Part shown: positions 11,892-20,403 of the stretch, piece by piece
Numbering within the stretch: the stretch's first letter is position 1
Layout: every line of letters begins with the position of its first letter
Assembly: GCA_029866125.1 (NCBI GenBank)
Contig: JARWZZ010000015.1
Location: 372,001 to 436,000 of the forward strand
Direction of reading: 5' to 3'
Source: Limnobacter sp.
Lineage (GTDB): Bacteria > Pseudomonadota > Gammaproteobacteria > Burkholderiales > Burkholderiaceae_B
Length of the DNA: 64,000 nucleotides
The notes under the pieces: generated by a model
Seen by the model: only the letters and a program-made list of their open reading frames with translations
Told to the model about the DNA's origin: nothing
Database searches by the model: none
Position numbers and translations under genes: made by a program

Positions 11892-12037
11892 CTTTGGGCT
11901 CGCTGTGCCAGTTCTTGCGCTTCTTCCTTGATTCCCAACAGGTTTTAAGCAACTGGATTCCAGTCGCATCGGCCCAAAGGTCGAGAAAATCAGCATCTCT
12001 GAGGGCTTTGGGCCACTGCTTAAAACCAAGCCAGTGG
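11892..12037 (+). promoter_or_regulatory. Nested and alternative RNA stems at the 5' end of rnpA
   Basis: GGTTTTAAGCA (11941-11951) is perfectly complementary to TGCTTAAAACC (12017-12027). Inside this pair, GGCCCAAAG (11971-11979) pairs with CTTTGGGCC (12006-12014), and ACTGG/CCAGT (11952-11956/11960-11964) can form a side hairpin, giving a branched structure. Two competing pairings also exist: CTTTGGGC at 11892-11899 can pair with 11972-11979, and CCACTG (12013-12018) can pair with CAGTGG (12032-12037), which contains a GTG in the rnpA frame. The pairings are seen directly; a regulatory role is inference. Confidence 0.5.
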
Positions 12038-12309
12038 GTCGAAGCGCCAGGTTGTTACTCCATTATTTACCCAGCACTGATTCTTTTCAGTTCGGAATTT
12101 TGGTACCCAAGCGTTTTGCCAAGCGTGCAGTGTGCCGTAACGCACTCAAACGCATATTTCGCGAAGCGTGCAGGGAAAAAGCCAAATCATTCCCCAATGG
12201 TCGAATTTTGGTACGGTTAACTCGGCCTGCGCCGCTTGTGCGCCCTGCAGACAAGGCCATTTGGTGGAAAGAAATCCGTCAATTATTGAACGCGTTGTCA
12301 CCGGATTAA
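11953..12309 (+). CDS. rnpA: Ribonuclease P protein component (start uncertain)
   Basis: RnpA is the protein cofactor of RNase P, which trims the 5' leader of tRNA precursors. The core is clear: FGILVPKRFAKRAVCRNALKR, with the RNR-type motif as R-A-V-C-R-N, and the tail WWKEIRQLLNAL. The frame is open only from 11932. Within it there is no ATG; the first strong alternative start is a GTG at 12034, which would give just 91 residues and drop the first helix. Starting at the CTG at 11953 gives 118 residues, the normal family length, with AGG ten bases upstream. Other frames before 11932 show no RnpA-like sequence. The 3' end overlaps yidD by 46 bases. Confidence 0.8.
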   Translation: MDSSRIGPKVEKISISEGFGPLLKTKPVGRSARLLLHYLPSTDSFQFGILVPKRFAKRAVCRNALKRIFREACREKAKSFPNGRILVRLTRPAPLVRPADKAIWWKEIRQLLNALSPD

Positions 12310-12551
12310 TTCGCGGCTACCAGCTCGCGGTGAGCCCTCTTTTTCCCGCGAGTTGCCGTTTTTACCCATCTTGCTCCCAGTACGCCCTCGAAGCGGTTAA
12401 AATCCACGGCACCTTGAAGGGTAGCGCATTGTCCATCAGGCGCATTTGCCGATGCAATCCTTGGAATGACGGCGGAATCGATTTGGTTCCTCCAGCCAAA
12501 CCAAGGTCCAGGTCTAAGGCAGACCCAACCAACCAACGACCACAGTCATAA
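12264..12551 (+). CDS. yidD: Membrane protein insertion efficiency factor YidD
   Basis: The 95-residue protein shows the YidD pattern: LIRGYQLAVSPLFPASCRF, YPSCSQYALEAVKIHG and RRICRCNPWNDGGIDLVP, with conserved Cys residues. YidD is a small peripheral inner-membrane protein that helps YidC-dependent insertion. I chose the GTG at 12264, preceded by AAGG seven bases upstream. The start lies inside the rnpA coding region (46-base overlap), so translation is probably coupled to rnpA. A Ser/Arg/Lys-rich tail (SRSKADPTNQ) extends beyond the conserved part. yidC starts 8 bases after its stop. Confidence 0.92.
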   Translation: MERNPSIIERVVTGLIRGYQLAVSPLFPASCRFYPSCSQYALEAVKIHGTLKGSALSIRRICRCNPWNDGGIDLVPPAKPRSRSKADPTNQRPQS

Positions 12552-12559
12552 GGATCACC

Positions 12560-14251
12560 ATGGAAACGCGCAAGCTAATCCTGCTGATGATTTTCAGTTT
12601 GTCCCTCATCATGCTTTGGGACAACTATCAAAAGTCCATTGGTAACCCCACTTTATTTGGCATGCCAACCGCTTCCTCACCAGCCAACGCGCCCGCTGGA
12701 AGTGTTGATGCCGCCAAAGCGGCTGCCAGCAATGAGTTACCCACCGGCATTGAAGTCAAATCACCGGATGCGCCTCAGCTTGATGGCACGGCGACACCTG
12801 CAGTACCTGTCGCGACTGTGGCCCCTGTCAAAATCGTACGAGTTAAAAACGATGTCATGGAGCTTGATTTCTCCACGCAAGGTGCTCAAATTGTAGGTTC
12901 TCGCTTGTTGGCCCATCCCGCATCGGCCAAGATGTTAGACACACCCGTAAGCCTGTTTGAGCAATCGCCTAACCGTACCTATGTCAATCAAATGGGTTTG
13001 GTGGGTACTGCCGGTTTGCCCAATCACCGCAGCGCATTTGAGTTCGTGGAAGGCCCTACCACTTTGGCTGCTGGCCAAGACAAACTGAATTTGGTGTTCA
13101 AGTCCGTGGGTGATGGTGTTGAACTGACCCACACATTCACTGTGTACAAAGGCCAGTACACGATTGATGTCAAAACAGACGTTAAGAATTTAAACGCAGG
13201 CCCAGTTGCGCCCAATTTGTATGCACAGATTACCCGCGACGCCAATCCCATGCCGGATGAGTCCGCTTTTTACTCCACTTTCACTGGGCCCGCGTTTTAC
13301 ACCAACGAAGGCAAGTACCAGAAGGTGCAGTTCAAGGACATTGAGAACAACAAAGCTGACTTTGTGAAGTCCAGTGACACGGGTTGGGTTGCCTTGGTGC
13401 AGCATTATTTTGTGTCCGCAATTGTTCCGCAAGCCGGGCCCCGCACCAATTTCACCCGTAAAGTGGACAACAACCTATACTCCGCAGGCATTGTGGCTTC
13501 ACTGGGTACGATTGCCCCTGCACAACAGCTGACTTACACCTCAAAAATCTACACCGGTCCTCAGGATCAACATGTTCTGGAGCAATTGTCCCCCGGCCTT
13601 GAGCTGGTGGTTGATTATGGTTGGTTGACTGTCATCGCCAAACCTATTTTTTGGCTGCTAGAGCAAATTCACGCTTATGTGGGCAACTGGGGTTGGGCAA
13701 TTATCCTGTTGACCGTCTTAATTAAAGCCGCTTTCTATCCGCTTTCTGCAGCCAGCTACAAGTCCATGGCCAAAATGCGTAAAGTGGGTCCTCGCATGCA
13801 GAAGCTCAAGGAGCAATACGGCGACGACAAAATGGGTTTCCAACGCGCCATGATGGACATGTACAAGCGCGAGAAAATTAACCCCTTGGGCGGTTGCATG
13901 CCCATTTTGGTTCAAATTCCAGTGTTCATTTCCTTGTACTGGGTGTTGTTGGCCAGCGTTGAAATGCGCAATGCACCTTGGTTGGGTTGGATTACCGATT
14001 TGGCTACGCCGGATCCTTTCTACATTCTGCCGGTTGTCATGGCCATCACCATGTTCATCCAGACCAAGCTCAACCCCACGCCACCTGATCCGATGCAGGC
14101 CAAGTTGATGATGATCATGCCTTTGATCTTCTCATTCATGTTCTTGTTCTTCCCGTCCGGTTTGGTGTTGTATTGGGTAGTTAACAACATTTTGTCGATT
14201 GCACAGCAGTGGGCAATCACCCGCAAAATTGATTCAGGTGCAGCCAGCTGA
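12560..14251 (+). CDS. yidC: Membrane protein insertase YidC
   Basis: YidC inserts and folds inner-membrane proteins, alone or with SecYEG. The 563 residues match the Gram-negative form: a first membrane helix (about 6-22), a large periplasmic domain (about 70-340), then the five-helix insertase core from about residue 350. The core includes NWGWAIILLTVLIKAAFYPL, the conserved cytosolic hairpin with KMRKVGPRMQKLKEQYGDD, and GGCMPILVQIPVFISLYWVL. AGGATCACC precedes the ATG. It sits directly behind yidD and overlaps the start of mnmE by 14 bases. Confidence 0.97.
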   Translation: METRKLILLMIFSLSLIMLWDNYQKSIGNPTLFGMPTASSPANAPAGSVDAAKAAASNELPTGIEVKSPDAPQLDGTATPAVPVATVAPVKIVRVKNDVMELDFSTQGAQIVGSRLLAHPASAKMLDTPVSLFEQSPNRTYVNQMGLVGTAGLPNHRSAFEFVEGPTTLAAGQDKLNLVFKSVGDGVELTHTFTVYKGQYTIDVKTDVKNLNAGPVAPNLYAQITRDANPMPDESAFYSTFTGPAFYTNEGKYQKVQFKDIENNKADFVKSSDTGWVALVQHYFVSAIVPQAGPRTNFTRKVDNNLYSAGIVASLGTIAPAQQLTYTSKIYTGPQDQHVLEQLSPGLELVVDYGWLTVIAKPIFWLLEQIHAYVGNWGWAIILLTVLIKAAFYPLSAASYKSMAKMRKVGPRMQKLKEQYGDDKMGFQRAMMDMYKREKINPLGGCMPILVQIPVFISLYWVLLASVEMRNAPWLGWITDLATPDPFYILPVVMAITMFIQTKLNPTPPDPMQAKLMMIMPLIFSFMFLFFPSGLVLYWVVNNILSIAQQWAITRKIDSGAAS

Positions 14252-15752
14252 TGCCATAGTCGCCATTGCCACCGCACCCGGAAAGGGTGGGGTGGGAGTG
14301 TTGCGGTTTTCATTTCCATCACGCTCCGGGGCTGGGTCTGCCCTTGAGTCTTTGCCTGAGTGTCTGCCTGAGTTCTTGCAGTTTTGCCAAGCCTTCTGCT
14401 TTGGCCATGCGGCGCCTCCCGCTGATGCTGAATCCACCCTTGCCGATTCAGTTTCCTCCGAATTGATTTCCGCAGAATCCAGTAAGTCTCCCTTTCTTAA
14501 GCCACGCCACGCCACTTTGATTCGTGTCAAAGACAGTCAACAGCATTTGATTGACGAAGGTATCGCGCTGGTGTTCCCTGCGCCCCATTCCTTCACTGGT
14601 GAACACGTGCTTGAATTTCAAGGTCACGGTGGTTCGGGCGTGCTTCAAGCGGTACTTGGCCGTGCTTTGGAAGTGGCTCGGGAATTGGATATCCCTTTGC
14701 GTCATGCCCAAGCGGGCGAGTTTACTCAACGGGCTTTTTTGAACGGCAAGTTGGATTTGGCTCAAGCCGAAGCGGTGGCTGATTTAATTGACGCCAGTTC
14801 AGCATCCGCAGTAAAGGCGGCGGCCGCTTCGCTGAGCGGCGTGTTTTCAGAGCGAGTTACTCGGCTTGCCGATCAAATTACCCACCTGCGTTTGCTGCTT
14901 GAAGCCACCTTGGATTTCCCTGAAGAGGAAATTGATTTTCTCGAAAAAGCAGATGCCAAGGGTCAGTTGAAATCCATTTTGGACACCTTCAGCTTGCTCC
15001 TTCAAGCGGCCCAAGAAGGCGTTAAATTCAGGGACGGTTTGCAAGTGGTTTTGGTCGGGCAGCCCAATGTAGGCAAATCCAGTTTGCTCAACGCATTGGC
15101 AGGGGAGGACATTGCCATCGTCACGCCAGTTGCGGGCACCACCCGTGATCGCATCAAGCAAGACCTTAACATCCGCGGTATTCCCATGGTGTTGGTGGAC
15201 ACAGCTGGCCTGCGCCAAACTCAAGATGAGGTCGAACAAATTGGCATTGAGCGCACCCAGAAATCCATTCTGGAGGCAGACCTTGTTATCCATTTGATTG
15301 ATTCCAGCCAGCCCCCTTGCCCGGTGGATGACGGCATCAGGAAGTCCATGCCCAATGGGCTGCCCATACTGACTGTGTTCAACAAGGCAGATTTGGTGTC
15401 GGAATTTTCAGAGACTTCGAATGCGGTTTTAAGTTTGGATGCCCACGTATCCGTTTCTGCAAAAACTGGCTTGGGATTGGAAAAACTCAAGGATGAAATC
15501 CTCAGGTTGGCCCACATCACCCACACGCCAGACCACGGTTTCATGGCCCGCCAAAGGCATGTGGATGCCTTAAAGCGTTGTGGCCAGCATCTTGACATGG
15601 CTTCAGAATATGCCCAGCAAGATGACCGCATTCTAGATTTATTCGCCGAAGAGCTTCGGCTTGCTCATGACAGCTTGGGCGAAATTACCGGCCGCATGCT
15701 TCCCGATGACTTACTGGGGCTAATTTTCAGCCGTTTCTGTATCGGGAAATGA
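14238..15752 (+). CDS. mnmE: tRNA uridine-5-carboxymethylaminomethyl modification GTPase MnmE
   Basis: MnmE works with MnmG (encoded at 21354) to modify wobble uridine 34 of certain tRNAs. The folate-binding N-terminal domain (DAIVAIATAPGKGGVGVLR) is followed by a helical domain (FLNGKLDLAQAEAVADLIDAS). An inserted G domain follows, with GQPNVGKSS (about 274), TTRD, DTAGL and NKADL, and the C-terminal FCIGK carries the catalytic Cys. I chose the GTG at 14238; it overlaps yidC by 14 bases, suggesting coupling. A TTG at 14199 is less likely. At 504 residues it is longer than the usual 450-460, because of an extra Ser/Ala/Pro-rich stretch in the N-terminal domain (about residues 27-85). Confidence 0.95.
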   Translation: MQPADAIVAIATAPGKGGVGVLRFSFPSRSGAGSALESLPECLPEFLQFCQAFCFGHAAPPADAESTLADSVSSELISAESSKSPFLKPRHATLIRVKDSQQHLIDEGIALVFPAPHSFTGEHVLEFQGHGGSGVLQAVLGRALEVARELDIPLRHAQAGEFTQRAFLNGKLDLAQAEAVADLIDASSASAVKAAAASLSGVFSERVTRLADQITHLRLLLEATLDFPEEEIDFLEKADAKGQLKSILDTFSLLLQAAQEGVKFRDGLQVVLVGQPNVGKSSLLNALAGEDIAIVTPVAGTTRDRIKQDLNIRGIPMVLVDTAGLRQTQDEVEQIGIERTQKSILEADLVIHLIDSSQPPCPVDDGIRKSMPNGLPILTVFNKADLVSEFSETSNAVLSLDAHVSVSAKTGLGLEKLKDEILRLAHITHTPDHGFMARQRHVDALKRCGQHLDMASEYAQQDDRILDLFAEELRLAHDSLGEITGRMLPDDLLGLIFSRFCIGK

Positions 15753-15761
15753 GTTTTTCAA

Positions 15762-16226
15762 TTATTTGGTTTGAGTAAGCTTCGCCCGCAAAGCCTCAAC
15801 CCGTTTTCTGTTGACATTGAAATCGCTGTACCCCACTCTCGAAGCGGAGCGTACGTGTATCAAACCGCTGCCGCTGTCGATTTGCATCTCCAAATCATCC
15901 ACAAAGCCAAACAGGCCGCTGGTAAACGTGGCTGCCAGGTAATTGTCGCTCGTAAAATTCACCTGACCGCCCAGTTCGGTAATGGACTTTTGAGCCGATT
16001 CAAGTGGATCTTTTCCCACGGTTGATCCAATTTGTATGCCGGGGATGGAATGGCTGTCGCTCGGTGCGCTTTCACTGCTCACGCAATTTGGTTTGCTCGG
16101 GCATGCTGCAAGTTGCCCATTTTGTATACCCGGAGGCCCGCCAGTTTTTGAATACATGCCCAAACCAGCGAACACCACCACAATTGCAGCGGGCAATCCA
16201 ATCAAGAAACCTCCCAGTCTTTTCAC
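15762..16226 (-). CDS. DUF1499-family protein
   Basis: The 154-residue protein has an N-terminal hydrophobic segment (about 7-24), then CPSKPNCVSSES, the start of the DUF1499 pattern, and ends with RSASRVGYSDFNVNRKRVEALR, its conserved C-terminal block. The segment is probably a membrane anchor or signal peptide, so the domain faces the periplasm. The biochemical role of the family is not established. AGGAG lies seven bases before the ATG. It is convergent with mnmE (9-base gap) and divergent from the DUF2805 gene. Confidence 0.8.
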   Translation of the reverse strand: MKRLGGFLIGLPAAIVVVFAGLGMYSKTGGPPGIQNGQLAACPSKPNCVSSESAPSDSHSIPGIQIGSTVGKDPLESAQKSITELGGQVNFTSDNYLAATFTSGLFGFVDDLEMQIDSGSGLIHVRSASRVGYSDFNVNRKRVEALRAKLTQTK

Positions 16227-16281
16227 TTATAGACTCCTTCTGTCATACTAGGAATTCGAATTTCCCTATCGTATCGCAGTT

Positions 16282-16557
16282 ATGTCCAAAGTCCGTGTCA
16301 GGAATTTCACAGAAGAAGAACTTTCCCGAATTGTCGAGATGGCATGGGAAGATCGCACCCCTTTTGAAGCCATTCAGACCCAATTCGGACTGAATGAGTC
16401 TGCAACCATCCAATTGATGCGCAAGCAAATGAAGCTTAGCAGTTTCAAAATGTGGCGGGAAAGGGTCACTGGCCGAACCAGCAAACATGCCAAAATTCGA
16501 AGCTTCACAGAAGGGCGAGCCTATGCCCCCGCGCAATACAAGGTAGGGCGGGCTTAG
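16282..16557 (+). CDS. DUF2805/TIGR03643-family small protein
   Basis: The 91-residue protein contains RIVEMAWEDRTPFEAI (about 17-32), FGLNESATIQLMRKQMK and SSFKMWRERVTGR, which match the conserved TIGR03643 family. The middle resembles a helix-turn-helix-like sequence-recognition segment, but the family has no known function. The protein is basic, which would fit nucleic-acid binding (inference). The downstream unknown gene begins 10 bases after its stop, so the two are likely cotranscribed. Confidence 0.8.
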   Translation: MSKVRVRNFTEEELSRIVEMAWEDRTPFEAIQTQFGLNESATIQLMRKQMKLSSFKMWRERVTGRTSKHAKIRSFTEGRAYAPAQYKVGRA

Positions 16558-16567
16558 GAAGCATTCC

Positions 16568-17587
16568 ATGCAGTTCCCCTCCCTTCAATCGCGGAAAGGT
16601 TCTGATTGGTTGTCGTGGCTAGGTGCTGCGTCACAACACATTCCCGAGCTTTCTCGCGCGTTTCAGTGTTTGGAGGTGATTTGCTTTGTCCAAGATCAAC
16701 TACAAGTGGCATCACAAGCCCAGCGTCCGCCTGATCTTGGCCTAGACACCAAGCCCATACGAAAAGCCATTTCAAAGTATTTGGGTCAAACCAAGTGCCC
16801 ATCGGCACAGGCTAGCGAGAAGCTCACCGTACGAGCCCAGATTTTGCAGGGTTGGGCACATTCTGTTTTGGATCGGCCTACGCCCAATCCCTCCCATCAG
16901 GTATTTGCTCTGCAAGTGATCGCAATTGCGCTAGAGCGATTTATACCCACGTGCGAAGGGGCGGATGACCGCTCGGGTGCTTTGCTCCATTCGGTTCGAG
17001 GCCTATCCCGCTACTGGCTTAGCCAAGTGTCACAGCACATCCCAGATGCGGTCGAAAGGGCTTATTGGATTTACCCTCTGGCTATTCTCGACCAAGCTGC
17101 GGTTATTCAGCCCGATTGGTGGTGGAAGTCACTTGCTGCTTGTGATCTTCAAACCGTGTTCGCCTTGGTCGAAGAGGAAGTCAATCACCTGTCCACCTTG
17201 CAACCCAGCACCTTAGTCACTTGGAAAACCTACGACCAACGGTGGCGAAGGCTTCGTCTGAAGTCACTACTTAGTTATTTGGGCGAAAAACGGATTCGTT
17301 CAGAGTTGTTGAGAAAATCAGTGGTGGATGACTTTGAGGCTGCAGAGGCAATCAACGCCCTCACAGAAGCCAACAGGCACCGGGAAGCCATGGTTCAAGG
17401 CGAAGAGTGGATGCGCAGGTTGCCACGCAGCTCAGTGCTTGCTGAGGCCCTTTTTGGGCTTTATCTCAAAGACGGCTGGGACGAAGAGGGCAAGGCATTG
17501 TTGCAAAGTCAGTTTGAGATGGACCCCAACCCAAAGTGGAAAATGTTGTTGAAAGCGCACTACGGTCTTGAGAACTTTTCGGATTGA
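16568..17587 (+). CDS. Uncharacterised protein with helical-repeat-like C-terminus
   Basis: I do not recognise this 339-residue protein. It has no signal peptide or membrane segment. The last 110 residues (EAAEAINALTEANRHREAMV, then two more helical stretches ending DPNPKWKMLLKAHYG) look like TPR/HAT-type helical repeats. The N-terminal half is rich in Trp and Gln. It follows the DUF2805 gene by 10 bases, suggesting one transcript, and converges on the MOSC gene 13 bases away. The codon use looks like that of the neighbours. Confidence 0.6.
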   Translation: MQFPSLQSRKGSDWLSWLGAASQHIPELSRAFQCLEVICFVQDQLQVASQAQRPPDLGLDTKPIRKAISKYLGQTKCPSAQASEKLTVRAQILQGWAHSVLDRPTPNPSHQVFALQVIAIALERFIPTCEGADDRSGALLHSVRGLSRYWLSQVSQHIPDAVERAYWIYPLAILDQAAVIQPDWWWKSLAACDLQTVFALVEEEVNHLSTLQPSTLVTWKTYDQRWRRLRLKSLLSYLGEKRIRSELLRKSVVDDFEAAEAINALTEANRHREAMVQGEEWMRRLPRSSVLAEALFGLYLKDGWDEEGKALLQSQFEMDPNPKWKMLLKAHYGLENFSD

Positions 17588-17600
17588 ATCTCGAACAAAG

Positions 17601-18209
17601 TCAGTCCAATAAATCCAATTGACCCTTCCGAGTCAAAAACCTGAATTGGTCTAGCACTGTTTTGCCTTCGCCCGTGCTCACTTTTTGAATCGGACTTCCG
17701 GCCTGAATCATGCCCGGTTTAACAACCCTGAGGTACCAGCCCGAGCAGCCGTTTTGCACCATGTGTTTGGGCGCTTTTGAATAGCCCATCCGCACCGCAA
17801 ATTTGTAGCAAGGCTCGCGCGGTTGAGTAACCCGTAAAATCACATCGCCGATGTGCAGCTCATCGCCCAGCAACAGGTTTTCTTCGCTCAAGCCTTCGCA
17901 CACCAAGTTTTCGCCCAGCATTCCCCAAGGTAGCTCGCTCGATAATCCGTTCAAACGGCGCTGCTCAGACCAAAAGGGATAGTGCTCACAAGGCATCATG
18001 TACACCGCTTTGTCCAAACCGCCGTGCACCGTGTGGTCGTACTGTTCGTCGCCCACTACACCCAGCGGTTTAACTTCGATTTGCAACGGCTTTTCCAAGG
18101 TGCTTACTGCCTGTTTGACGATCCCTGATGGTGTAGTTCTGGCCTGCCCATCACCCCCTTTGAGTACCAAAGGGGTCACCAAACCAGTGCATATTGCTAT
18201 CAAACGCAT
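17601..18209 (-). CDS. MOSC-domain protein (YiiM-like)
   Basis: MOSC domains bind molybdenum cofactor or related sulphur carriers through a conserved Cys; YiiM-type proteins reduce N-hydroxylated compounds. The 202-residue protein has HTVHGGLDKAVYMMPCEHY (about 59-77), WGMLGENLVCEGLSEENLLLGD in two pieces, and RVTQPREPCYKF (about 134-145), which carries the invariant Cys. The start at 18209 (MRLIAICTG) matches the family; an in-frame ATG at 18224 adds five residues. GGGGACTAGG precedes the chosen ATG. It diverges from pckG. Confidence 0.85.
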   Translation of the reverse strand: MRLIAICTGLVTPLVLKGGDGQARTTPSGIVKQAVSTLEKPLQIEVKPLGVVGDEQYDHTVHGGLDKAVYMMPCEHYPFWSEQRRLNGLSSELPWGMLGENLVCEGLSEENLLLGDELHIGDVILRVTQPREPCYKFAVRMGYSKAPKHMVQNGCSGWYLRVVKPGMIQAGSPIQKVSTGEGKTVLDQFRFLTRKGQLDLLD

Positions 18210-18477
18210 GCCTAGTCCCCACACGACTATAAGATTGATTAAAAAAGATTATTTCTCTTTGATGTCAGCATGTTAAACTGGAAAGCTGTTTCACGTCGAT
18301 GTCTCATTTTTCTGAAAATAGCCGCAGAAAAAACACATCGCCAGACAGACCGCGCGAGGCGGGTTCCGGAATACCCTAGAAACTCCAAAAGAGTCATATT
18401 CCGTAGAGCCCCTTCAGAGCCCAATCAGGCATCAATGCGGAAAAGAATTCAATTCATCTACCTTGGAGGTTTTTATT

Positions 18478-20319
18478 ATGAGCGCAGTGCCGTCAATGGT
18501 CACTCAGACTGTGCCAGCTTTTGTTAAACACAAAAAGCTGATTGCCTGGGTGCAAGAGATTGCGTCCCTCACACAACCAAAGAACATCGTTTGGTGCGAT
18601 GGTTCAGAAGCCGAGTACGATCGCCTGTCCGCCGAAATGGTGGCAGCAGGTACCTTGCGCAAGCTGAATCCAGAAAAGCGCCCAAATTCATACCTGGCAT
18701 GGTCTGATCCTTCAGACGTGGCTCGTGTTGAAGATCGCACTTACATCTGTTCTGAAAAAGAAGAAGATGCCGGCCCCACCAACAATTGGAAAGCACCCGC
18801 AGAAATGCGTGAAACGCTGAACGGTTTGTTTGCGGGCAGCATGAAGGGTCGTACCCTGTATGTGGTTCCCTTCTCGATGGGCCCTCTGGGTAGCCCCATT
18901 GCTCACATTGGTGTGGAGTTGTCCGACTCACCTTACGTGGTCACCAACATGCGCATGATGACCCGTATGGGCAAAGCAGTGTATGACGTGCTCGGCGAAA
19001 ACGGCGAGTTTGTGCCTTGTGTACACACCGTAGGTGCCCCGTTGGAAGCAGGCCAGAAAGACGTGGCTTGGCCTTGCAACCCCACCACCAAGTACATTGT
19101 TCATTACCCAGAAACACGCGAAATTTGGTCTTACGGTTCCGGCTACGGTGGCAATGCGCTATTGGGCAAGAAGTGTTTGGCACTGCGTATTGCTTCCACC
19201 ATGGGCCGTGATCAAGGCTGGTTGGCCGAGCACATGCTGATTTTGGGCGTCACATCTCCAGAAGGCAAGAAGTACCATGTTGCAGCGGCATTCCCATCTG
19301 CGTGCGGCAAAACAAACTTCGCCATGTTGATTCCACCGGCCTCTATGGACGGTTGGAAAGTCACCACCATTGGTGACGACATTGCTTGGATCAAGCCTGA
19401 TGCCCAAGGCAAATTGCGCGCCATTAACCCCGAAGCGGGTTACTTCGGCGTGGCTCCAGGCACCAACACCAAAACCAATTCCAACTGCATGGCTTCATTG
19501 AATGCCAATGTAATTTTCACCAACGTGGCACTGACTGATGACGGCGACGTGTGGTGGGAAGGCTTGACCAAAGAAGCGCCTGCGCATTTGGTGGATTGGA
19601 CTGGCCAGGACTGGACACCTGACTGTGGTCGTAAGGCTTCACACCCCAATGCCCGTTTCACGGTTGCTGCTGAGCAAAACCCCGTAATCGACGCCAACTG
19701 GGACAACCCAGAAGGTGTGGCCATTGACGCGTTCATCTTCGGTGGCCGCCGTTCAACGACTGTGCCGTTGGTGACTGAAGCCAAGAACTGGGTTGAAGGC
19801 GTGTACATGGCTGCAACCATGGGTTCTGAAACAACAGCTGCTGCGTTCGGTCAGCAAGGTGTTGTACGTCGCGATCCGTTTGCGATGTTGCCATTCTGTG
19901 GCTACAACATGTCTGATTACTTTGCACACTGGTTGGAACTGGGTAACAAGCTGGAAAGTTCTGGTGCCAAGTTGCCTAGTATTTTCTGCGTGAACTGGTT
20001 CCGTACGGACGAGAATGGCAAGTTCATTTGGCCCGGCTTCGGCGACAACATGCGAGTGTTGAAGTGGATGCTTGAGCGCGTGGAAGGGAAGGGCAAAGGC
20101 GTTGAGCACGTGTTTGGTACATCCCCAAGTTATGAAGACTTGACTTGGGACGGATTGGATTTCACAGCCGATCAGTTCAAGGCCATTACCTCCATCGACA
20201 AAGCTGCTTGGGAAAAAGAGTTGGAGTTGCATGCTGAGTTGTTTGAAAAGCTAAAGCACAATCTGCCTAAAGCATTGGAAGACACCCGCGCTGCGATTTC
20301 TAAGCGTTTGGCTGCTTAA
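18478..20319 (+). CDS. pckG: Phosphoenolpyruvate carboxykinase (GTP)
   Basis: PckG catalyses the GTP-dependent interconversion of oxaloacetate and phosphoenolpyruvate, the entry to gluconeogenesis. The 613-residue length is normal for the GTP form. The P-loop-like kinase-1a motif SACGKTN (about 275-281) and metal/GTP-binding segments ([21 protein letters not shown]) are visible. The ATG at 18478 has GGAGG eight bases upstream; an upstream TTG at 18463 would place the Shine-Dalgarno inside the gene. A 268-base leader separates it from the divergent MOSC gene, and a strong terminator follows. Confidence 0.97.
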   Translation: MSAVPSMVTQTVPAFVKHKKLIAWVQEIASLTQPKNIVWCDGSEAEYDRLSAEMVAAGTLRKLNPEKRPNSYLAWSDPSDVARVEDRTYICSEKEEDAGPTNNWKAPAEMRETLNGLFAGSMKGRTLYVVPFSMGPLGSPIAHIGVELSDSPYVVTNMRMMTRMGKAVYDVLGENGEFVPCVHTVGAPLEAGQKDVAWPCNPTTKYIVHYPETREIWSYGSGYGGNALLGKKCLALRIASTMGRDQGWLAEHMLILGVTSPEGKKYHVAAAFPSACGKTNFAMLIPPASMDGWKVTTIGDDIAWIKPDAQGKLRAINPEAGYFGVAPGTNTKTNSNCMASLNANVIFTNVALTDDGDVWWEGLTKEAPAHLVDWTGQDWTPDCGRKASHPNARFTVAAEQNPVIDANWDNPEGVAIDAFIFGGRRSTTVPLVTEAKNWVEGVYMAATMGSETTAAAFGQQGVVRRDPFAMLPFCGYNMSDYFAHWLELGNKLESSGAKLPSIFCVNWFRTDENGKFIWPGFGDNMRVLKWMLERVEGKGKGVEHVFGTSPSYEDLTWDGLDFTADQFKAITSIDKAAWEKELELHAELFEKLKHNLPKALEDTRAAISKRLAA

Positions 20320-20344
20320 GCTACTCGTTAGTTGAGTCTCCCGG

Positions 20345-20372
20345 ACGGGCGCTGAACAGGCGCCCGTTTTCT
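20345..20372 (+). terminator. Rho-independent terminator of pckG
   Basis: ACGGGCGC (20345-20352) and GCGCCCGT (20360-20367) form an 8-bp GC-rich stem with a 7-base loop, followed by TTTTC. It lies 26 bases after the pckG stop. Confidence 0.85.
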
Positions 20373-20403
20373 TTTGTACCCCTGCGCGTTTGGTTTAACT
20401 GCT

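Noticed and set aside
11894..12220. 108-codon frame overlapping rnpA
   Set aside because: The protein is unlike anything known, whereas the overlapping frame has unmistakable RnpA motifs.
16241..16262. AATTCGAATT palindrome between DUF1499 and DUF2805 genes
   Set aside because: Ten bases of AT-rich palindrome are expected by chance in such a gap.
18286..18301. parS-like sequence TGTTTCACGTCGATGT in the pckG leader
   Set aside because: Only the left half matches; the right arm is degraded, so ParB binding is unlikely.
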